Shown piece after piece: positions 5,795 through 8,983 of a stretch of DNA of 8,983 nt. Origin of the DNA: an uncultured Deinococcales bacterium (GTDB lineage: Bacteria; Deinococcota; Deinococci; Deinococcales; Trueperaceae). Within the stretch, counting starts at the first letter, position 1. Each line of letters starts with the position of its first letter. A program made the translations under genes and the position numbers. The notes under the pieces were generated by a model. That model was not told where the DNA came from, did not search any database, and saw only the letters and a program-made list of their open reading frames with translations. The DNA lies in the NCBI GenBank assembly GCA_937934635.1, contig CALGZD010000362.1, positions 1 through 8,983 on the forward strand, in the 5' to 3' direction.

Positions 5795-6268
5795 TTACTT
5801 TATAAGTTGTTTTAGTTTCGCAATAGTTGCATAGTGCATACCTTCGTGCACATTGTTAGCAATCATGGCATGAACAACACTTTCCGCATGTGGCATGTGT
5901 GGCACAGGTTCTGCTGGCATATCTATATCAAACATACCTGCTTTGACATCTTCATCCATTTTTTTACCTAAAGACATCAGTTTATCGATAAGTTCAGCTT
6001 TATCAGGATTGCTTTCCCAATCTCTCGGACTACTGCCAGGGCGGTACATGCCAAACATTTCAGCATTGATGTAATTGTCTAAACCACAACGTGTATAGAC
6101 CAGACCTTGCTGAGCAATAATGATGTGCCCGACATTCCACGCAATGTTGTTCTTAAAACCATCAGGGATGATGAGCCACTCTTCTTGGGAACAGTCTTCT
6201 ACTGCCTTAAAGATACTTCTACGGGTGCTGTTAAGCACATCAACGGACGCTTGTTTGACATTTGACAT
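5795..6268 (-). CDS. DinB-like four-helix-bundle protein
   Basis: A 157-residue protein of the DinB/YfiT-like superfamily: metal-binding four-helix bundles, some acting as thiol-dependent S-transferases, many of unknown role. The family pattern is visible as WNVGHI with His 48 in helix 2 and NNVHEGMHYATI with His 141 and His 145 near the C-terminus, together the expected three-histidine metal site. Length fits the family. GAGG lies 9 nt before the ATG and overlaps the end of the upstream hydroxyacid dehydrogenase gene, whose stop is only 5 nt away, so the two are probably coupled. It is cytoplasmic, with no signal peptide. It might detoxify or modify an intermediate of the neighbouring pathway, but the sequence does not show this. 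Confidence 0.8.
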   Translation of the reverse strand: MSNVKQASVDVLNSTRRSIFKAVEDCSQEEWLIIPDGFKNNIAWNVGHIIIAQQGLVYTRCGLDNYINAEMFGMYRPGSSPRDWESNPDKAELIDKLMSLGKKMDEDVKAGMFDIDMPAEPVPHMPHAESVVHAMIANNVHEGMHYATIAKLKQLIK

Positions 6269-6273
6269 AAGTA

Positions 6274-7227
6274 TTAACCTCGTACTTCCGAAATGGGCTT
6301 CTCTCCATTTAACACCCTTAGTACATCCGTTGCAACATGCATCGCCACTCGGTAGCTACTGCCATCGGTCATACCGCCCATGTGAGGGGTTAGTAGAACG
6401 TTGTCGATATTGGCTAGTGGGTCAGGTTGTTTGGGGGGTTCTTGTGTTCGTACATCTAGTGCTGCACCTGCTATTTCATTATGTTTTAGTGCTTCTGCTA
6501 GGGCAATCTCATCAATTAAACCACCCCGTGCTGTGTTGATGAGATAACTGTTAGTTTTCATTAGTCGAAGACTTTTTTCGTTAATAAGGTTTTGGGTTGA
6601 TGCGACAAGCGGTGCATGGAGACTTAGAAAGTCAGATTGTGTCAAGACTGCTTCAAGTGTACGTGGCGTAACGCCATATTCTTGAACTGCAAAATGATTG
6701 TGGTGCAGGGAAGGACTGTAGGCGATGAGGGACATACCGAAGGCTCGAGCCCGTTTAGCCACTCTCGACCCAATGTCCCCCAAACCTATAATTCCCAAAG
6801 TTTTGCCATATAGCTCGCTACCGATAGAACTAACCCGATTCCAATTACCAGCATGAACGTCACTACTATTCCTAGCCAGATTTCTTGAGAAATATAGCAT
6901 CGCCCCTAGTACATATTCAGCTACACTGACGGCATTCGTACCAGGTGCCCAAGTCATAGTGATACCTTTAGCCTTAAGTGCCTCAACATCCATGTTGTCT
7001 AAACCTACACCATGCCGACCAATAACCTTTAGGGTATCAAGATGATTCAAGAGTTCACCATGAATTTGTGTGGCATTTCGGATGATAAGTGCATCTGCAC
7101 CTCTAAGTGCCTCTGCAAGTTTTGGCACGTCATTGACCAAACTTGGATCATGTATGACTTCATGCTTTTCAGAGAGTAAAGCAATCGCATCATCATGTAT
7201 TTTTTCACTAATTATGATTTTTGCCAT
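6274..7227 (-). CDS. D-isomer-specific 2-hydroxyacid dehydrogenase (phosphoglycerate-dehydrogenase-like)
   Basis: A cytoplasmic NAD(P)-dependent enzyme interconverting a D-2-hydroxy acid and its 2-keto acid, 317 residues, a normal length for members without an ACT domain. The substrate domain carries GRHGVGLDNMD (70-80). The Rossmann motif is GLGDIG (148-153). Catalytic residues are Arg 234 in NTARGG, Glu 263 in TQEPP and His 282 in PHMGG, so it should be active. After the second Rossmann strand the usual acidic residue (as in YDP) is replaced by Ser 171 in AYSPS, which may relax cofactor choice towards NADP. AAAGG sits 7 nt before the ATG. The gene follows the VOC gene by 23 nt and precedes the DinB-like gene by 5 nt. 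Lacking an ACT domain and lying next to Gfo/Idh genes, it is more likely catabolic than the serine-biosynthesis enzyme SerA. Substrate unknown. Confidence 0.92.
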   Translation of the reverse strand: MAKIIISEKIHDDAIALLSEKHEVIHDPSLVNDVPKLAEALRGADALIIRNATQIHGELLNHLDTLKVIGRHGVGLDNMDVEALKAKGITMTWAPGTNAVSVAEYVLGAMLYFSRNLARNSSDVHAGNWNRVSSIGSELYGKTLGIIGLGDIGSRVAKRARAFGMSLIAYSPSLHHNHFAVQEYGVTPRTLEAVLTQSDFLSLHAPLVASTQNLINEKSLRLMKTNSYLINTARGGLIDEIALAEALKHNEIAGAALDVRTQEPPKQPDPLANIDNVLLTPHMGGMTDGSSYRVAMHVATDVLRVLNGEKPISEVRG

Positions 7228-7250
7228 ATAGTAACCTTTATTAACCTAGC

Positions 7251-7703
7251 CTAGCTACGTTGCCAATTCTGGATTTCTAAGATATTACCTTCAGGGTCAG
7301 TTGCGTAAATCATGGTGAGTTTACCAACACCTTCAACTTGTGCTTCAACAATTTCACCAAGTGCGCTGCCACCTGTTGCTAAGACTTGTTTTAAGACTTC
7401 AGCAACATCTTCAACTTCAAAAGCTAAGTGACCGATGCCAAGACGATTGGCTAAAGCTTCTGGTTTATCTGGCATACCACTAGCATAGCTGTAAATTTCT
7501 AAAGTTGGACCATTATCTCCATGACCAGGCAAGCGAAGATGCATCCCTTTAAGATGTGCATTTGGCACACCTGTACCTTTGGCGAGCCAGTCTTTACTCT
7601 GGTCTCGAGCTGGGGGAACAGGAACACAGTCAAATACTTCTTGATAGAAGTCTGCTAAAGCTTGCCAATCTTTACTAATAATATTTGTGTGGGCATATCG
7701 CAT
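7251..7703 (-). CDS. VOC-family (glyoxalase/epimerase-type) metalloprotein
   Basis: A 150-residue vicinal-oxygen-chelate protein. Two beta-alpha-beta-beta-beta modules supply the metal ligands His 5 (AHTNI), Glu 69 (LEIY), His 92 (GIGHLAFEVEDV) and Glu 143 (GNILEIQNW), a complete set compatible with glyoxalase, epimerase or lyase activity. The ending DPEGNILEIQNW is typical of the family. I chose the ATG at 7703 over one 19 codons upstream: it overlaps the TGA of the Gfo/Idh gene by one base (TGATG), has AGAGG 7 nt upstream, and begins directly at the first beta strand. The longer form would add a basic tail read from inside the neighbour. The tight coupling suggests it acts on the product of that dehydrogenase, perhaps epimerising or isomerising a keto compound; this is inference. 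Confidence 0.88.
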   Translation of the reverse strand: MRYAHTNIISKDWQALADFYQEVFDCVPVPPARDQSKDWLAKGTGVPNAHLKGMHLRLPGHGDNGPTLEIYSYASGMPDKPEALANRLGIGHLAFEVEDVAEVLKQVLATGGSALGEIVEAQVEGVGKLTMIYATDPEGNILEIQNWQRS

Positions 7704-8713
7704 CAAGACACCTCTAACTTTGCAGAGTTTTGTTTTAAAGATTCTTCTACTAACATGCACAGTTTCACAGAAGCTAATCCATCTTCACCAGTGGCAGGCA
7801 CTGCTGTCTGATTTTGAATCGCAGATATAAAAGCCGAAGCTTGTTTATGGTTTTCATAGGCAGGACCATTTTCTTTTGGAATGTCTATGATTTCTTTACC
7901 TTCTGGCGTATGTAGGACAAGTTTTGCATTTGGTGTTGGTGTCATATCCATTTCACCATCCCATGAAGCACTAATTGAACCCGTTGAGCCAACAATTTTT
8001 AGATTGATATGGTGTTCAAAAGCTGCAATTGAACGTGTAACGAGTGCAGATGCACCATTTTCAAACTCTAAGCGAATATCAAGATTTTCATTCAAATAAT
8101 CACGTTCTGGTCGGCTATTTGCCCAAGCTTGCAAACTTGTTGCAGGACCTGCTTTAGCCATGAACCAGCTTGTTAGGTCTAGGTAGTGAATGGGCTCTTC
8201 GAGAATGGCATTACCAAGTTTGCTCAAGTCTTGCTTCCAACCACCTGTGCCAGTTCTGTAAGGTTTGCGCCAGAGGTCGAGTTTTAAGTGAAGTGGTTCG
8301 CCAATTTTACCCTCATCTATAAAGGTCTTTACTGTTTCATATAATATGAAGTTACGCATGACTAAACCAATTGCCAGCACTTTGTTTGAAGCTTTAGCAA
8401 GCTCCAACATTTTTTCTGCATCTGCAACGGTTGTTGCCATTGGTTTTTCGCAAAGGACATGTTTGCCAGCATTTAAGCAGGCTATAGTATGTTCGGCATG
8501 TAAGTAGTTTGGACTTACAACGATCACTGCGTCAATAGGCCAGTTTAGAAATTCTTCTAAGTCTGTAGTGGCAGGCGTATCCCAATCTGTTTCTACAAAT
8601 ACTCTGGATTCTGGGCGATTGACTAAGAAACCAGCTACAGGATAACCAAGTTTTTCGAGAGTGTTTTTATGGACTTCTGCCCAGCGTCCTGAACCGATTA
8701 TGCCTATGTTCAT
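7703..8713 (-). CDS. Gfo/Idh/MocA-family oxidoreductase
   Basis: An NAD(P)-dependent dehydrogenase of the glucose-fructose oxidoreductase / inositol 2-dehydrogenase family, 336 residues, normal length. The N-terminal Rossmann domain has GIIGSGRWA (4-12). The hinge motif CEKPMA (88-93) gives the catalytic Lys 90. The C-terminal domain carries LEEPIHYLDL (171-180) with His 176 and Asp 179. The acidic residue four before that His is Glu 172, where inositol-dehydrogenase-type members have Asp. Enzymes of this family usually oxidise a sugar or polyol hydroxyl. The gene ends with TGATG shared with the VOC gene. It lies 139 bp after another Gfo/Idh-type gene, with REP-like repeats between, so it may have its own promoter or be modulated separately. 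No clear Shine-Dalgarno was seen before the ATG. Substrate unknown. Confidence 0.92.
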   Translation of the reverse strand: MNIGIIGSGRWAEVHKNTLEKLGYPVAGFLVNRPESRVFVETDWDTPATTDLEEFLNWPIDAVIVVSPNYLHAEHTIACLNAGKHVLCEKPMATTVADAEKMLELAKASNKVLAIGLVMRNFILYETVKTFIDEGKIGEPLHLKLDLWRKPYRTGTGGWKQDLSKLGNAILEEPIHYLDLTSWFMAKAGPATSLQAWANSRPERDYLNENLDIRLEFENGASALVTRSIAAFEHHINLKIVGSTGSISASWDGEMDMTPTPNAKLVLHTPEGKEIIDIPKENGPAYENHKQASAFISAIQNQTAVPATGEDGLASVKLCMLVEESLKQNSAKLEVS

Positions 8714-8778
8714 GAGTCTTTATTGTTTTGTATATGTGAGAGGTAGTAGGTATAGACTATGTTGCAATGGTTCGAGAA

Positions 8779-8800
8779 ATGGGCATAGCCCATGCTACGG
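8779..8800. repeat. REP-like palindromic repeat, copy 1
   Basis: ATGGGCATAGCCCATGCTACGG contains a perfect 6-bp stem (ATGGGC/GCCCAT) with loop ATA, followed by a CTACGG tail. It matches copy 2 at 21 of 22 positions. It lies between the two Gfo/Idh genes, a usual setting for REP-type elements, which can stabilise the upstream mRNA end or limit readthrough. Confidence 0.7.
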
Positions 8801-8823
8801 GTTTTCAAAATAGTTGAGGGGTG

Positions 8824-8845
8824 ATGGGCATAGCCCATCCTACGG
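8824..8845. repeat. REP-like palindromic repeat, copy 2
   Basis: A second copy in the same orientation, 45 bp from the first, with the same stem and a CCTACGG tail. It ends 8 bp from the stop codon of the partial Gfo/Idh gene. The rest of the 139-bp gap (8714-8852) shows nothing further that I can support. Confidence 0.7.
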
Positions 8846-8852
8846 ACTGGGT

Positions 8853-8983
8853 TCATGAGGTTGTCCTTTCAGCTTTTTCTAGGATGTCTAGTGAAAGTTT
8901 TAGAGTGTTGATGCCATCTTCAGCAGTGGCAACTTTTTGTGCTGCGCCTTGGGTAAGTTCAGCATGAAATTGAGCAATTTCGT
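8853..8983 (-). CDS. Gfo/Idh/MocA-family oxidoreductase, C-terminal fragment (cut by window edge)
   Basis: The minus-strand frame enters from the window edge and gives 42 residues before TGA. It begins EIAQFHAELTQG and continues ATAEDGINTLKLSLDILEKAE. The AEDG followed by an amphipathic helix of small and leucine residues is the usual C-terminal end of Gfo/Idh/MocA dehydrogenases, where the pattern is 'TaedG...l.l..ai..Sa'. The complete neighbour has the same ending: ATGEDGLASVKLCMLVEES. So this is probably a second, related dehydrogenase upstream in the same operon. The fragment is short, so the family call rests on this ending alone. Confidence 0.7.
   Translation of the reverse strand, partial: EIAQFHAELTQGAAQKVATAEDGINTLKLSLDILEKAERTTS

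Noticed and set aside
7704..7760. Longer VOC protein starting 19 codons upstream at 7760
   Set aside because: It would overlap the Gfo/Idh gene by 58 bp and add a basic non-family tail; the ATG at 7703 has a TGATG junction and a Shine-Dalgarno.

Overview
The window is AT-leaning bacterial DNA, by eye about 40% G+C, with densely packed genes and short intergenic palindromic repeats. I cannot name the organism. Gene content (a dimethylglycine-oxidase-type flavoprotein, a YeiH-family transporter, stacked dehydrogenases) and the REP-like repeats would suit a proteobacterium, possibly a marine or symbiotic gammaproteobacterium, but that is inference. No tRNA, rRNA, CRISPR array, transposase or phage gene was seen.

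Layout. (1) 1-2364, plus strand: a large bifunctional flavoprotein/folate enzyme of the dimethylglycine oxidase/dehydrogenase type. The window cuts its N-terminus at the predicted FAD-linking histidine. (2) 2365-2732: a gene-free gap between convergent genes, unusually rich in structure: a 94-bp palindromic repeat, a 14-bp perfect inverted repeat, and a 110-nt region whose inverted repeats interleave as in a pseudoknot. A short broken coding-like reading also runs through it. (3) 2733-4343, minus: a YeiH/PSE-family membrane transporter fused to a Q/N-rich linker and a C-terminal Ig-like (He_PIG) domain. (4) 4344-4615: a dyad operator candidate upstream of the transporter and a pair of tiny overlapping plus-strand ORFs, one with a textbook Shine-Dalgarno. 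(5) 4616-8983, minus: a tightly spaced run, read in transcription order as Gfo/Idh/MocA dehydrogenase (partial), REP-like repeat pair, second Gfo/Idh/MocA dehydrogenase, VOC-family metalloenzyme, D-2-hydroxyacid dehydrogenase, DinB-like protein, two-helix membrane protein, and short-chain dehydrogenase.

How the genes may work together. The minus-strand cluster is probably one operon. Gaps are 5-23 nt or overlaps, except for 139 bp between the two Gfo/Idh genes. Four different NAD(P)-dependent dehydrogenases plus a VOC enzyme point to stepwise oxidation, epimerisation or isomerisation of a polyol, sugar or hydroxy acid, but the substrate is not visible. The convergent DMGO-like enzyme would oxidatively demethylate an N-methylated amino acid and pass the one-carbon unit to tetrahydrofolate; nothing else for betaine breakdown is in the window. 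The most unusual items are the transporter-Ig fusion, whose linker carries a tandem repeat and an 11-bp perfect hairpin, and the structured intergenic region at 2591-2700.
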